A stretch of DNA of 64,000 nucleotides from Desulfarculales bacterium UBA696 (GCA_002298995.1 DBMO01000072.1:1-64000); one strand, 5' to 3'. Counted from the stretch's first letter, positions 15,377-23,440 are shown. The notes: a model not told the origin generated them from the sequence alone. A program made the numbers and translations.

Positions 15377-16543
15377 CTACTCCACCTGGTGGTGCCTGTT
15401 GCTTGAGGACCCCGTTTGACCGATCATGTAGATAAAGGCGGCGTCGGCGAGAAGCGAACCAATGGTCTCGATGGTTTTGCGGAATGGTGTGTTCCGCACG
15501 TGCTCCCACCGGGTGTCGCCGCTAAAGTTTTCAGGCATTTTGATATTGTAGAGAACCGGGGGCTGCAGTTCGCGAAAATTCGATGCATGCACCCTCAGCC
15601 AGGCATCGCCGGTCGGCATGACATCGGTCAAGTATTCGACCATTACATGGCCGTTATCGAATATGCTCGTCGTAAGCTTTTGCCCCGCATCAAAATTGCC
15701 GATGGTTGCATCCGGAATTACCTGGGCAAGATGCCAGCCGGCCAGGACAAGGTTTTTTCCCATATGGTTGATGCTGGAGGGAACTCCTTCAGCAATGTCG
15801 CTCATTATGGCATCTTTGAGCTTTCCCGCCGAATAGACCATTCGTTCCATGAATCCCTTGGGACCTTCAGCCCTGTCCGGATGAAAAGCTCCAAAGCTTA
15901 GGGCGCTTCCCAGGTCCTTAAAAAAATCAGCGACGGCTCCCGTAAAGCCTCTCGTTTTCCCTTCTTGGATCTCATTATTCTGGTCCCTGTAGAGAAACTT
16001 CGAGCCGAGAAAAATATTTCCCGCAAAGTTCCTGATGTTTCCAGCTACCGCCGAAACCGTTTTCCCCAACCTGCCCATAAACGACTTCTGATCGGGTGGA
16101 TTCTCGACGACCTTTTTCTCTTCGAGATAGTAGTTGCTTCCTCCGGGGTTGCGCAGTAGTTGGTCGTCCTTGTACTTTTCGAAGTCGCTCATTTGGGGAC
16201 GGCCGGTAGAAGTTTCAGTCGCGTTACCCTCAGCCGCATTCGGGGCGACAGCACTGTGCATATTCTGCTCGTAGGCGGCGGCAACTTTTGCCACGTTGGG
16301 CTTTGGGTTTGCTATTGTTTCAGGTGCTGGAATCGATGCAGAGTTGGCGGGGGTTCCGGGTCGAATCTGCTGTTGAGACTGTTCGATGGGGCGGGCCTCG
16401 GACATGAGATTTGGGCCGGGATTTTCCAATGAGGCAGCCTGGAGGGCCCTGTCAAAGCCCTGACCCTCACCCGGAGGAGCTTTGGCGGCAGAGCCGGACG
16501 AAAGTTCAGTAAAGTCCGCATTGGAGACCGAATTTAGTTTCAT
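15377..16543 (-). CDS. Unrecognised 388-residue protein with low-complexity N-terminus
   Basis: No family recognised. The first ~115 residues are rich in Ala, Pro, Gln, Ser and Asn and look disordered. The rest is a mixed-composition domain (about 125-388) with repeated Gly/Phe-rich amphipathic stretches, a conserved-looking TRWEHVRNTPFRKTIE segment and a hydrophobic SLLADAAFIYMIG near the C-terminus. No signal peptide or cysteine pairs. Start set at the ATG at 16543, with GAGCG nearby. The frame is open to a TTG at 16573 without an RBS. It is divergent from the OsmC gene. Its shape would suit an exported or surface-associated protein, but nothing in the sequence proves that. Confidence 0.6.
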   Translation of the reverse strand: MKLNSVSNADFTELSSGSAAKAPPGEGQGFDRALQAASLENPGPNLMSEARPIEQSQQQIRPGTPANSASIPAPETIANPKPNVAKVAAAYEQNMHSAVAPNAAEGNATETSTGRPQMSDFEKYKDDQLLRNPGGSNYYLEEKKVVENPPDQKSFMGRLGKTVSAVAGNIRNFAGNIFLGSKFLYRDQNNEIQEGKTRGFTGAVADFFKDLGSALSFGAFHPDRAEGPKGFMERMVYSAGKLKDAIMSDIAEGVPSSINHMGKNLVLAGWHLAQVIPDATIGNFDAGQKLTTSIFDNGHVMVEYLTDVMPTGDAWLRVHASNFRELQPPVLYNIKMPENFSGDTRWEHVRNTPFRKTIETIGSLLADAAFIYMIGQTGSSSNRHHQVE

Positions 16544-16718
16544 CGATCGCTCGTAGTATAAATAGCAGTCCAAGTATAGGAGATATTCGAAAGAATTTTA
16601 AGCAATCCTTGTGCCAGGCTCTTGCGGCTATGTGCGGGATTGGGCAGGCGGTAAAATCATCATGCTTGACACCGTCGATCTCAGTAATGAGATTCGAAGT
16701 GGTGACACCGGATTGTTA

Positions 16719-16747
16719 TTGGTCAGCGCTCTTTCATCAACTATCTT
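16719..16747 (+). promoter_or_regulatory. Putative sigma70-type promoter of the OsmC selenoprotein gene
   Basis: TTGGTC (16719-16724), a 17-base spacer, then TATCTT (16742-16747). This would start transcription about 20 bases before the start codon at 16776. Confidence 0.4.
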
Positions 16748-16775
16748 GAATCACTGCCAAGAAGGGAGATTAAAA

Positions 16776-17240
16776 ATGGGAGAACTGATTCACAGGTCGA
16801 AAATACAAATCACCAGGGAATCGGGTCCGACCCGGAAGGCTGTCATCGAAGGACTCGGCGAACCGGTTTTCTACGGAGTCCACGGCGGCATCAAAGACTT
16901 CTACAAAGTCAATGTTGAAAAGGAGCACGCCGCCACTTTGGACCATATAGTCGGCGCGGTGGCCGGCTGAATGATGGGCACACTGGCCGCGGAGCTGGCC
17001 GGAAAAGGAATCAGGACCCACAAGGAAGTTTACAGGGCCGAAGCCTCGGGTGATATCGAAGACGTCGGCGGAATTCTGAAAATCACAAAGATCGTTGTAA
17101 ACTACTACCTGAGAACGCCTGAAGAAAAATATCCCCAAGCGCGGGAAGCTTTCGATGCCTATCTTTCCAAATGTCCCGCGGCACAGAGCGTCGTGGGCTG
17201 CATCGAATTAAACCACGATTTGTATCTGGAAATTCCTTAG
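16776..17240 (+). CDS. OsmC-family peroxiredoxin-like protein with in-frame TGA at the catalytic Cys (probable selenoprotein)
   Basis: Read through the TGA at 16968-16970, this is one 154-residue OsmC/Ohr-superfamily protein. Residues before the TGA (TLDHIVGAVAG) and after it (MMGTLAAELAGKGI) align with the family's helix, where the peroxidatic cysteine sits exactly at the TGA (residue 65). The second family cysteine is Cys133 in SKCPAAQS. Both halves are in the same frame with no other defect. A hairpin at 16983-17002 (6-bp stem, 8-base loop starting GCGG) begins its loop 19 bases after the TGA, within the window for a bacterial SECIS. AAGGGAG precedes the ATG at 16776. OsmC proteins reduce organic or fatty-acid hydroperoxides. 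Sec insertion is inferred, and the cell would need SelA-D. The alternative is a nonsense mutation. Confidence 0.8.
16983..17002 (+). promoter_or_regulatory. SECIS-like hairpin for UGA decoding
   Basis: Arms CTGGCC (16983-16988) and GGCCGG (16997-17002) form six pairs, one of them G-U. The apical loop GCGGAGCT starts 19 bases after the UGA. A G within the first two loop positions and this distance fit the published rules for bacterial SECIS elements. Confidence 0.6.
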
Positions 17241-17387
17241 GCGGATGTCGGATGTCCCGTGCCGGAAATGGGGATGGAGATCAGCGGGCTGTAGTCGGGA
17301 GTTGGTCTTTATATTACCGCAACTTGCTTGTCCGGGCGGAACGGCATCCCCTGGGCATGACATGCTGTATCCAGCACCCGGCGCCTG

Positions 17388-17840
17388 TCAAAGAAGCGAT
17401 TTAAGATTGTATTCAAGCTGGTATTTTGGCAGGGCGCCAACCAGACTGTTTACAACGCGGCCGTCCTTTAACAGCAAAGTGACGGGCACGCTTTGTACCT
17501 GAAATTGGGTTGCAGTGGCCGGGTTCTTGTCCAGTTCTATTTTGGCGAATTTGATGTAGCCGGAAAACTCTGAGGCGAGTTCGTCGAAAACCGGCAGAAG
17601 ACGTCTGCAGTGGCCGCACCAGGGCGCCCAGAACAGCACCGCCACCGGCCCGTGAAAGCTAAGGACTTCACTAGAGAAGGTCCGGTCCGAGACCTCCACC
17701 GGGTGCTCGGTGAAACCGGCGGCGGGTTGTAGGGGCGTTCGGCATTTGCCACAGATAGGTTGCCGGTCCTTTCGGGAAGGCGGGATGCGATTTTTTGCGC
17801 CGCAGTTTGGACATCGGACAATGAAGTTGTCTTGAACCAT
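17388..17840 (-). CDS. trxC: Thioredoxin with N-terminal zinc ribbon (thioredoxin 2 type)
   Basis: 150 residues. A zinc ribbon (CPNCGAKNR near 10 and CGKCRTPL near 30) is followed by a thioredoxin domain with active site WCGHC near residue 74 and the cis-proline SVPVT near 117. It is a cytosolic disulfide reductase; the TrxC-type zinc centre is linked to oxidative stress in E. coli. It converges on the OsmC selenoprotein gene, so the two thiol/selenol redox proteins are neighbours and thioredoxin could be the OsmC reductant (inference). The ATG at 17840 has AAGGGG about 12 bases upstream. Confidence 0.92.
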   Translation of the reverse strand: MVQDNFIVRCPNCGAKNRIPPSRKDRQPICGKCRTPLQPAAGFTEHPVEVSDRTFSSEVLSFHGPVAVLFWAPWCGHCRRLLPVFDELASEFSGYIKFAKIELDKNPATATQFQVQSVPVTLLLKDGRVVNSLVGALPKYQLEYNLKSLL

Positions 17841-18000
17841 TGCTTACGGACCCCTTTTATTCTAGAATGCTGTTCTGGATGCGGTACTAATGTTTACGGG
17901 TAATCATGAAATCATTGTCGCGCAAGAAAATGGCCGATTCAGCCGCAGTTCTACTGCTCATGCTCCCCGCACCCTCTCCCGATTTTTCCCGCTCTTTACA

Positions 18001-18029
18001 TTATTCCCATGTAATTTCCGGGATATAAT
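18001..18029 (+). promoter_or_regulatory. Putative promoter of the DUF3786-cooC-folE2 group
   Basis: A perfect TATAAT at 18024-18029 lies 17 bases after a weak TTATTC (18001-18006), about 30 bases before the proposed TTG start. The -10 match is strong and the -35 poor. Confidence 0.4.
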
Positions 18030-18058
18030 CCAATCTCCTGCTGAAATGAGGTAATAAA

Positions 18059-18700
18059 TTGCCAAGAATCGATGATTACAAGGAATCATTCCGTCTGGCC
18101 GCGCTCGACTTGAAGAAAAAGGACCCGATGAGTCTGGCAAAGGCCGCCGGTGTCGAAGTTTCGATTGGCGAAATGTCAAGCGAGCTGATTGTCCCCTATC
18201 TCGGAGGCACATACCTGGTCGAGATCGGCGCCGAGGTTGATGTGCGCAGAAAAGAGGAAGGGCCGGAAGTCTCTCTTCCCGATATGATCCTTATCGCGCA
18301 TTACCTGCTTGGGGCCTCAGGTTCCAAACCGCGTGGCAGGCTGATAACTTTTCGCCAGGTCCTTGACGGATCGTTCTATTTCGAAGCTTTTCAGAAGCGC
18401 GCCCGTGATCCATTTCTTTCTTTCTTCGGCGGCAACGGCAAGTTATTCCGCAAATGCGCCGAAATTATGGGCGGCACTCATATCGAAAGCGGCGATTTTG
18501 GGATGGAATTTCGCGTTTTCCCTCAAATCTTCGTACAACTGCTCCTTTGGGAAGGGGACGAGGAATTCCCGCCGGATGCTACAGTGCTGTTCGATGAGAG
18601 TATTCAGCGCCATTTGTCCGCGGAAGATATAGCCGTACTGAGCGGCGCGCTTGTCTACCGCCTGATCGGTCTTGGACGAAAGATTCAATCCGGAGGATAA
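18059..18700 (+). CDS. DUF3786 domain protein
   Basis: 213 residues matching the general pattern of DUF3786: an N-terminal helical segment with AAGVEVS, a PYLGGTYLV beta stretch, a YLLGA motif near 88, RQVLDGSFYFEAF near 101 and a C-terminal LLLWEGDEEFPP. Function unknown. In anaerobes, members are often encoded with CO dehydrogenase/acetyl-CoA synthase or corrinoid protein genes, which agrees with the CooC gene 29 bases downstream. The start is a TTG at 18059, chosen because GAGG lies seven bases upstream and no ATG gives a full-length product. Confidence 0.8.
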   Translation: MPRIDDYKESFRLAALDLKKKDPMSLAKAAGVEVSIGEMSSELIVPYLGGTYLVEIGAEVDVRRKEEGPEVSLPDMILIAHYLLGASGSKPRGRLITFRQVLDGSFYFEAFQKRARDPFLSFFGGNGKLFRKCAEIMGGTHIESGDFGMEFRVFPQIFVQLLLWEGDEEFPPDATVLFDESIQRHLSAEDIAVLSGALVYRLIGLGRKIQSGG

Positions 18701-18729
18701 ACCGGGTTTATGGATGGGGAGTTGCTGAA

Positions 18730-19515
18730 TTGAAAATTGCGATTAGCGGAAAAGGCGGAGTCGGAAAGACCACATTATCGGCTTTCCTGGTGAGATGGTT
18801 TGCAGAAGCGGGCAACAGTGTGTTGGCTATCGATGCCGATCCCGATGCCAATCTGGCACACGCGTTGGGAATAGAGGGCGCTTCAACCCTTATGCCCATT
18901 TCGCAGATGAAGGAACTGATTTCTGAACGGACCGAGGCTGTGCCGGGCACCTACGGGGGATTTTTCAAGCTCAACCCTAAAGTGGATGACCTGCCTGAAA
19001 GGCTTTCCGTACGGCAGGGTGACAATATCCGGCTGATGGTGATGGGCGGAGTGAAAAAGGGCGGAACCGGGTGTGTGTGTCCCGAGAGCGTCCTGCTGAA
19101 AAACCTTGTTCAGCACCTTATACTAAGGCGCGACGAGGTGGTTATAATGGACATGGAAGCCGGTGTAGAGCACCTTGGGCGAGCAACTTCCAAGTATGTC
19201 GACTGGCTTATAACCGTGGTTGAACCTGGACAGCGAAGCATCGAGACCGCGGCCAGGATAAAGGAACTCGGGAAAGATATCGGGCTGACGCGTTTCGGGC
19301 TTGTTGGCAACAAAGTACGGAATGAAGCGGACCGGGCATTCTTGAGAAAGGTCCTGAGCGGTCAGTTGATTTTGGGATTTATTCCCTACGACGACCAGAT
19401 AATTGAAGCCGACCTCCGGGCCGAATTTGCCGGGAACGTAAATCCTCAGACGAAGACGAGCCTTGAAAAAATCATAAAGAACCTACTGGAGGCATCAAAG
19501 GCGGACGGATTGTAG
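18730..19515 (+). CDS. cooC: CooC-like nickel-insertion ATPase (CO dehydrogenase maturation)
   Basis: 261-residue MinD/SIMIBI-class P-loop ATPase. The deviant Walker A is GKGGVGKTT at residues 7-15. IDADPDAN near 37 follows, then GCVCPE near 117 (the CxC metal/dimer site of CooC) and VIMDMEAGVEHLGR near 140, the CooC signature with a Met-Glu-Ala switch. CooC drives nickel insertion into the C-cluster of CO dehydrogenase. No CODH gene is in this window, so the client must be elsewhere. The start is the TTG at 18730, with GGGGAG upstream. The gene lies between DUF3786 and folE2 with short gaps, suggesting one transcript. Confidence 0.88.
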   Translation: MKIAISGKGGVGKTTLSAFLVRWFAEAGNSVLAIDADPDANLAHALGIEGASTLMPISQMKELISERTEAVPGTYGGFFKLNPKVDDLPERLSVRQGDNIRLMVMGGVKKGGTGCVCPESVLLKNLVQHLILRRDEVVIMDMEAGVEHLGRATSKYVDWLITVVEPGQRSIETAARIKELGKDIGLTRFGLVGNKVRNEADRAFLRKVLSGQLILGFIPYDDQIIEADLRAEFAGNVNPQTKTSLEKIIKNLLEASKADGL

Positions 19516-19535
19516 CCGCGGGAGGATGGACCGGT

Positions 19536-20387
19536 ATGATCGACGTACAAAACCAATCGGACCACCGCAATATAGGCATCGACAAAGTAGGTGTTAAGGA
19601 CATTCGCTACCCTGTCACGGTCATGGACAGGAGCAACGGCGTCCAGCATACCGTGGCTTCGATCAATATGTACGTGAATCTGCCGCGTCATTTCAAGGGC
19701 GCTCACATGAGCCGGTTCATCGAGATTTTGAATGAATTTCACGGGAACCTCGATATAAGGGAGTTCTCGAACGTACTGCTGGCTTTACAGGAACATCTCC
19801 AGGCGGAGTCGGCGCACATGGAGATGACATTTCCCTATTTTATTCGAAAACTCTCGCCGGTGACCGAAAGCGCCGGGTTGATGGAATACAGGTGCCGTGT
19901 GTCCGGGTCTCTGTCGGGCAAAGACGGCGCGTACGATCTTGTGGTCGAGGTTAATGTTCCGATCTCGACCGTTTGTCCATGCTCGAAGGAGATCAGCGAT
20001 CACGGCGCGCACAACCAGCGGGGCCTTGTGAGGCTTGCCGTTCGATTCAAGCGCTTCATCTGGATCGAAGACCTCATTCATCTTGTCGAAAATGCGGCAT
20101 CGTGTGAAGTCTATTCGGTCCTCAAAAGGCCCGATGAGAAATACGTCACTGAAAGCGCCTATAATAATCCCAAGTTCGTCGAGGACGTAGTACGGGACAT
20201 CGCCTTTGAGCTGAAAAACGACCACAACATCCGGTGGTTCATGGTTGACGTGGAAAACTTCGAATCCATTCACAACCACAGCGCATACGCCTGTATCGAA
20301 AGAACGCAAAGCGTTCCCATCGGCTTTATGCCAATGGATCACTCACCGCCTGTCAGAGTCGAGAAGCCCCCTAGAAAAGCAATCTGA
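19536..20387 (+). CDS. folE2: GTP cyclohydrolase I type B (FolE2)
   Basis: 283 residues of the COG1469 family, which converts GTP to dihydroneopterin triphosphate for tetrahydrofolate or queuosine synthesis. The metal-site segment STVCPCSKEIS (about residues 145-155) and following SDHGAHNQRG are present, as is ESIHNHSAYA near 246. FolE2 accepts several metals and often substitutes for zinc-dependent FolE. GGAGG sits ten bases before the ATG at 19536. It lies 20 bases after cooC. A folate gene here suits one-carbon metabolism of an acetyl-CoA pathway organism, which is inference. Confidence 0.93.
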   Translation: MIDVQNQSDHRNIGIDKVGVKDIRYPVTVMDRSNGVQHTVASINMYVNLPRHFKGAHMSRFIEILNEFHGNLDIREFSNVLLALQEHLQAESAHMEMTFPYFIRKLSPVTESAGLMEYRCRVSGSLSGKDGAYDLVVEVNVPISTVCPCSKEISDHGAHNQRGLVRLAVRFKRFIWIEDLIHLVENAASCEVYSVLKRPDEKYVTESAYNNPKFVEDVVRDIAFELKNDHNIRWFMVDVENFESIHNHSAYACIERTQSVPIGFMPMDHSPPVRVEKPPRKAI

Positions 20388-20523
20388 CCGATAAAATGCC
20401 CTCCGGCCTCCGCTCTCTTCCTCGCCTCCTCCCCCGCCGCGCCCCGAATGGGCGGTTATTATGATATAGTGAAGCATTCGGCGAGTTCTGCTCCAATTGC
20501 TCCTCATAATGAGGAAACCTTCC

Positions 20524-22134
20524 GTGGGCGACGTAAAAACTTTCGAGGAAATCTGCAGGGCAATGTCGGACCCCGGTTTTTATCCACATCCGGTCTCGGG
20601 ATTGAAGAGGAGGGACTCGCACATCTCCGCCGTATTTCTGACAGGTGAGTGGGTGTACAAGCTCAAGAAGCCTTTTAACTTCGGCTTTCTGGATTACACG
20701 GAACTCGATACCCGCCGAATAATGTGCGAACGTGAGGTGGAGCTTAACCGGAGGCTCTCCGTCGGGATATACGAGGGTGTTGTCGAGATCCGCGGAGGCG
20801 GTGGAAAGTACCACCTCGACGGTCCCGGCCGGGTGGTGGAATACGCGGTCAAAATGAGACAGCTGCCCGACGAGGGCTCGCTTGCGCGCCTGATTGCCTC
20901 TGGCCGCATCAGTCGGGATGAAATGGTTTGGCTGGGGCGGCGGCTGGGAGATTTTTATGCGAAAGGCTGTCAGGTCCAGGAAGTTGCCCGGTTTGGGCGA
21001 GCCGATGTCATCAGGTTTAACTTGGAGGAGAATTTCCGGCAGGTGCTGCCTTTTGTCGGCAGCCTTCTCGAAAAAGAGCCCCTTGATTTCATAGAAAAGG
21101 CAAGCCTGGGATTTTTTAGTGATTGCCGGCGCCTTTTCGACCACCGGATAGCCGAGGGAAGGATCTGCGACGGACATGGCGATCTCAGGGCCGAACACAT
21201 CTACTTTGCCGAGCAAATCCAGATAATCGACTGCATCGAGTTTAACGACAGGTTCAGGTACGGCGATGTGGCGTCCGATCTGGCCTTTCTTCACATGGAC
21301 ATGGAGCGGCTAGGCCGTCCGGATCTGAGCCATCCGGTGCTCTCCAACTACATTGAAAAGACGCTGGATTTCGGTATCTATACGCTGCTGGATTTTTACG
21401 CATGTTATCGATCGATAGTGAAGATGAAGGTCTCGTGCCTGAGCTGGAGCGAACTCGACGACAGTCCCCGCCGAACTGAAATGAAGGGGAGGGTCTCACT
21501 ATACCTCGATCTTGCCCTCCGCTATGCTGTTCGATTCAGCAGGCCAACCATCTGGGTTTTTTGCGGCCTGCCCGGCACGGGCAAATCCACGCTGGCCGAG
21601 AAGGTAGGGGAGACCTTCGACATTAAGCTTTTACGCTCCGACGCGGTTAGACGGAAACTTCCCGAATACCACTCCCACTCCGGACCGGTGTCTCTTGGCA
21701 CGGGTATCTACAAACCGGAGCTTAAGGGCAGGGTTTACGCCCACATGCTTGCAATGGCCCATGATCAGCTGAAGAATGGCTGGTCGGTGATTCTCGACGC
21801 GACATTTTCCAGCCGCAAGTGGCGCCAGGAGGTAAGAAGGCTTTCCGAAGATCTTGATGTAAATATTCTGTTTTTCGAATGCACGAGCAGCGAACAAATT
21901 ATGACGGAGCGTCTGGGGCGGAGAAAAACGGTCGCTGAGAGCCTTTCTGATGCGCGGCCCGAACACCTCTCCGGGCTGATAGGTGAATTTGAAGATATAG
22001 ACGAGCTTCCGCCGGCAATTTACGTCCGCATGGACACGGAGAAAGGCGGTCCCGACGAGCTTTTGCGGGAAATTTTGGGGAAAGCATATGAAATGAGACG
22101 GATACAGGTAGAGCTGGCGATGGAGAGGTTTTAG
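20524..22134 (+). CDS. Aminoglycoside-phosphotransferase-like plus P-loop kinase fusion (COG2187/COG0645)
   Basis: About 536 residues. The N-terminal half resembles the APH kinase fold (VYKLKKPFNFGFLDY, then catalytic HGDLRAEHIYF and IIDCIEFNDRFRYGD). The C-terminal third is a small P-loop kinase with Walker A GLPGTGKST and DATFSSRKWRQEV. Fusions of this kind are widespread but their substrate is unknown. Three starts are possible: TTG 20497, ATG 20509 and GTG 20524. I chose the GTG because GAGGA lies about eight bases before it and homologues begin close to this point. The nearest upstream gene is folE2, 136 bases away, so co-transcription is uncertain. Confidence 0.82.
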   Translation: MGDVKTFEEICRAMSDPGFYPHPVSGLKRRDSHISAVFLTGEWVYKLKKPFNFGFLDYTELDTRRIMCEREVELNRRLSVGIYEGVVEIRGGGGKYHLDGPGRVVEYAVKMRQLPDEGSLARLIASGRISRDEMVWLGRRLGDFYAKGCQVQEVARFGRADVIRFNLEENFRQVLPFVGSLLEKEPLDFIEKASLGFFSDCRRLFDHRIAEGRICDGHGDLRAEHIYFAEQIQIIDCIEFNDRFRYGDVASDLAFLHMDMERLGRPDLSHPVLSNYIEKTLDFGIYTLLDFYACYRSIVKMKVSCLSWSELDDSPRRTEMKGRVSLYLDLALRYAVRFSRPTIWVFCGLPGTGKSTLAEKVGETFDIKLLRSDAVRRKLPEYHSHSGPVSLGTGIYKPELKGRVYAHMLAMAHDQLKNGWSVILDATFSSRKWRQEVRRLSEDLDVNILFFECTSSEQIMTERLGRRKTVAESLSDARPEHLSGLIGEFEDIDELPPAIYVRMDTEKGGPDELLREILGKAYEMRRIQVELAMERF

Positions 22135-22281
22135 GTGCTGACGCCCAAAAGAATGTCTCGGAAAGAGAAATTAGTGGTGTCAGGTCGCCGCAGGCTTGAA
22201 GAGGACGAAAAGAAGCGATCCGGATCGTGTGCCGCGGGCCGGTTTGCTCTGCTTTCAACCATCAAACGATTTCGTGGTGTA

Positions 22282-22776
22282 CTAAGTCAAACTTTTCAGT
22301 GTTGTTACCCCGGCCAATCGTTTGGAGCGGTTCATCCACCACCATGAACCGACTATCGTTAAGGTTGTGATAACGGCAACCAGAGGCTTGGCGAAAGGCA
22401 GGAAACCCGTGCCGAAAAGGCTCATATAAACCCCAAGCATGGGGGAGCCGCAACAGCCCAGTAGATAGCATCCAGCAAACGCAAGGAAGCCGGAAAAAGT
22501 TAGACCGCCAACTGCAAAACCACCCGCGGAACGAATGCGCTTCTCGCGGTAACTCCGGAAGGCGACGGTAGCAAAGGAAATCGCCAAAGCGTAAGAGTAT
22601 CCGAGAAAATAACTCCCTTCATCAATGTAGAGACCCAACGCGGATGAAGTTTGAGGAACTGTTTCCCAGCGGCTCTGTGCAGGGTCGGCTTCGGGGAAGA
22701 AATGGAGCCAGACAAAATGAAAAAGAGCCACACCTGTAAAAACCGCCACGGGGAGGATTGCTCTCCGAACCCTCAT
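22282..22776 (-). CDS. Small four-helix membrane protein of unknown function
   Basis: 164 residues with hydrophobic segments at about 8-25, 55-75, 85-110 and 125-148. A cysteine-rich GCYLLGCCGSPMLG motif (about 106-119) lies in the third segment and might bind metal or form thiols. No family name recognised. Its ATG overlaps the stop of the upstream OB-fold gene (ATGA), so the two are coupled. The last ~20 codons, up to just before the stop, lie within the left 57-bp inverted repeat (22288-22344), so the C-terminal tail is repeat-derived. Confidence 0.65.
   Translation of the reverse strand: MRVRRAILPVAVFTGVALFHFVWLHFFPEADPAQSRWETVPQTSSALGLYIDEGSYFLGYSYALAISFATVAFRSYREKRIRSAGGFAVGGLTFSGFLAFAGCYLLGCCGSPMLGVYMSLFGTGFLPFAKPLVAVITTLTIVGSWWWMNRSKRLAGVTTLKSLT
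22288..22344 (+). repeat. Left arm of imperfect 57-bp inverted repeat
   Basis: 49 of 57 positions match the reverse complement of 23325-23381. The arms face each other across 980 bp that hold the two-gene membrane/OB-fold module. Confidence 0.75.
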
Positions 22777-23201
22777 TTAGACCCTCCCGACTGTGAAGCG
22801 GCGCCTTGAAGCGTTTTCGCCTCAAAAAAGAGTTTGCCTCTGTTCTCTTTAATCTCCCCCTCAATCCGAACTTGGTCTTTAATGGACGGCATCGTTCCAG
22901 ACCAGCGAACCGGAAGAGTAAGCGTGGCGCAGGTAACAACAGCGCATTTATTGAATTCTTGAGTGTCTATGAGAGAAAGCATATGGTCCTTGGAAGAGAC
23001 CGCGCTTACCACACCTTCAACATTGATTGAGCCACGGTGCTTATCAACATTTTTCATCAATTGGTCCACACCGACAGTCGCACCGGTTTCCGATTCGGCG
23101 GCATATGCCGGTGGCAATGCTACACCAGTCCGCCCCAAATTATAGGCCAGAGCCAATGAAATCGTTATTGTGAAAAGAACAAAGAAAACAAAACGCTTCA
23201 T
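22773..23201 (-). CDS. Secreted OB-fold-like protein
   Basis: 142 residues with a clear signal sequence (MKRFVFFVLFTITISLALAY, a predicted signal peptide or membrane anchor). A small beta domain follows: KHRGSINVEGVVSAV, a KCAVVTCATLTLPVRW segment with two cysteines, and a VRIEGEIKENRGKLFFEAKTL pattern. This strand order resembles bacterial OB-fold proteins such as CcmE-like or tOB domains; the assignment is by pattern only. The ATG at 23201 has GGAGGGAG nine bases before it. It is coupled to the membrane protein gene downstream (ATGA), so the pair probably works together at the inner membrane. Perhaps thiol or metal handling, which is speculative. Confidence 0.7.
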   Translation of the reverse strand: MKRFVFFVLFTITISLALAYNLGRTGVALPPAYAAESETGATVGVDQLMKNVDKHRGSINVEGVVSAVSSKDHMLSLIDTQEFNKCAVVTCATLTLPVRWSGTMPSIKDQVRIEGEIKENRGKLFFEAKTLQGAASQSGGSK

Positions 23202-23324
23202 AAAGTGCTCCCTCCACAGTCGCAGTTTGCGCTGCATTTCATTCAATGAACAAGCGCAAAGAAGTTCCAATCCCCATAGGTTTCTTTCCGCGTATCGATT
23301 TTGAAGCCGTTTGCCCTGGAAGTT

Positions 23325-23381
23325 TGGTGGTGAATTAACCGCTCGAATCGATTGGCTGGGGTAACGGCACTGGAAAGTTTG
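23325..23381 (-). repeat. Right arm of imperfect 57-bp inverted repeat
   Basis: Partner of 22288-22344 in opposite orientation. It lies upstream of the OB-fold gene, outside any coding region. Confidence 0.75.
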
Positions 23382-23412
23382 GCATCGAATTTTGTCGAAG
23401 GGCAATGAATCA

Positions 23413-23440
23413 GCCTGAAATCCCGGTGTGGATTTCAGGC
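23413..23440 (-). terminator. Hairpin downstream of ddl
   Basis: Perfect 10-bp arms GCCTGAAATC (23413-23422) and GATTTCAGGC (23431-23440) with an 8-base loop, 53 bases after the ddl stop codon. The T-tract on the minus strand is weak. A second imperfect stem follows at about 23441-23476. Confidence 0.45.

Noticed and set aside
14595..15509. 304-residue minus-strand frame overlapping the GT39 gene and the spacer after it
   Set aside because: Arg/Pro-rich composition typical of a shifted frame; the GT39 frame has the acidic motif and membrane helices.
16611..16970. Two separate short genes (16611-16970 and 16971-17240) or an OsmC pseudogene
   Set aside because: The halves share frame and join exactly at the catalytic cysteine column, with a SECIS-like hairpin and no other lesion; a single selenoprotein gene explains this better.
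20371..21294. 307-residue minus-strand frame opposite the kinase fusion
   Set aside because: Antisense to the APH-like catalytic motifs HGDLRAEH and Walker A GLPGTGKST; no independent support.
22288..23381. Integron attC sites around the two-gene module
   Set aside because: The repeats are inverted, whereas integron cassette sites recur in direct orientation, and no GTTRRRY core is at the expected ends.
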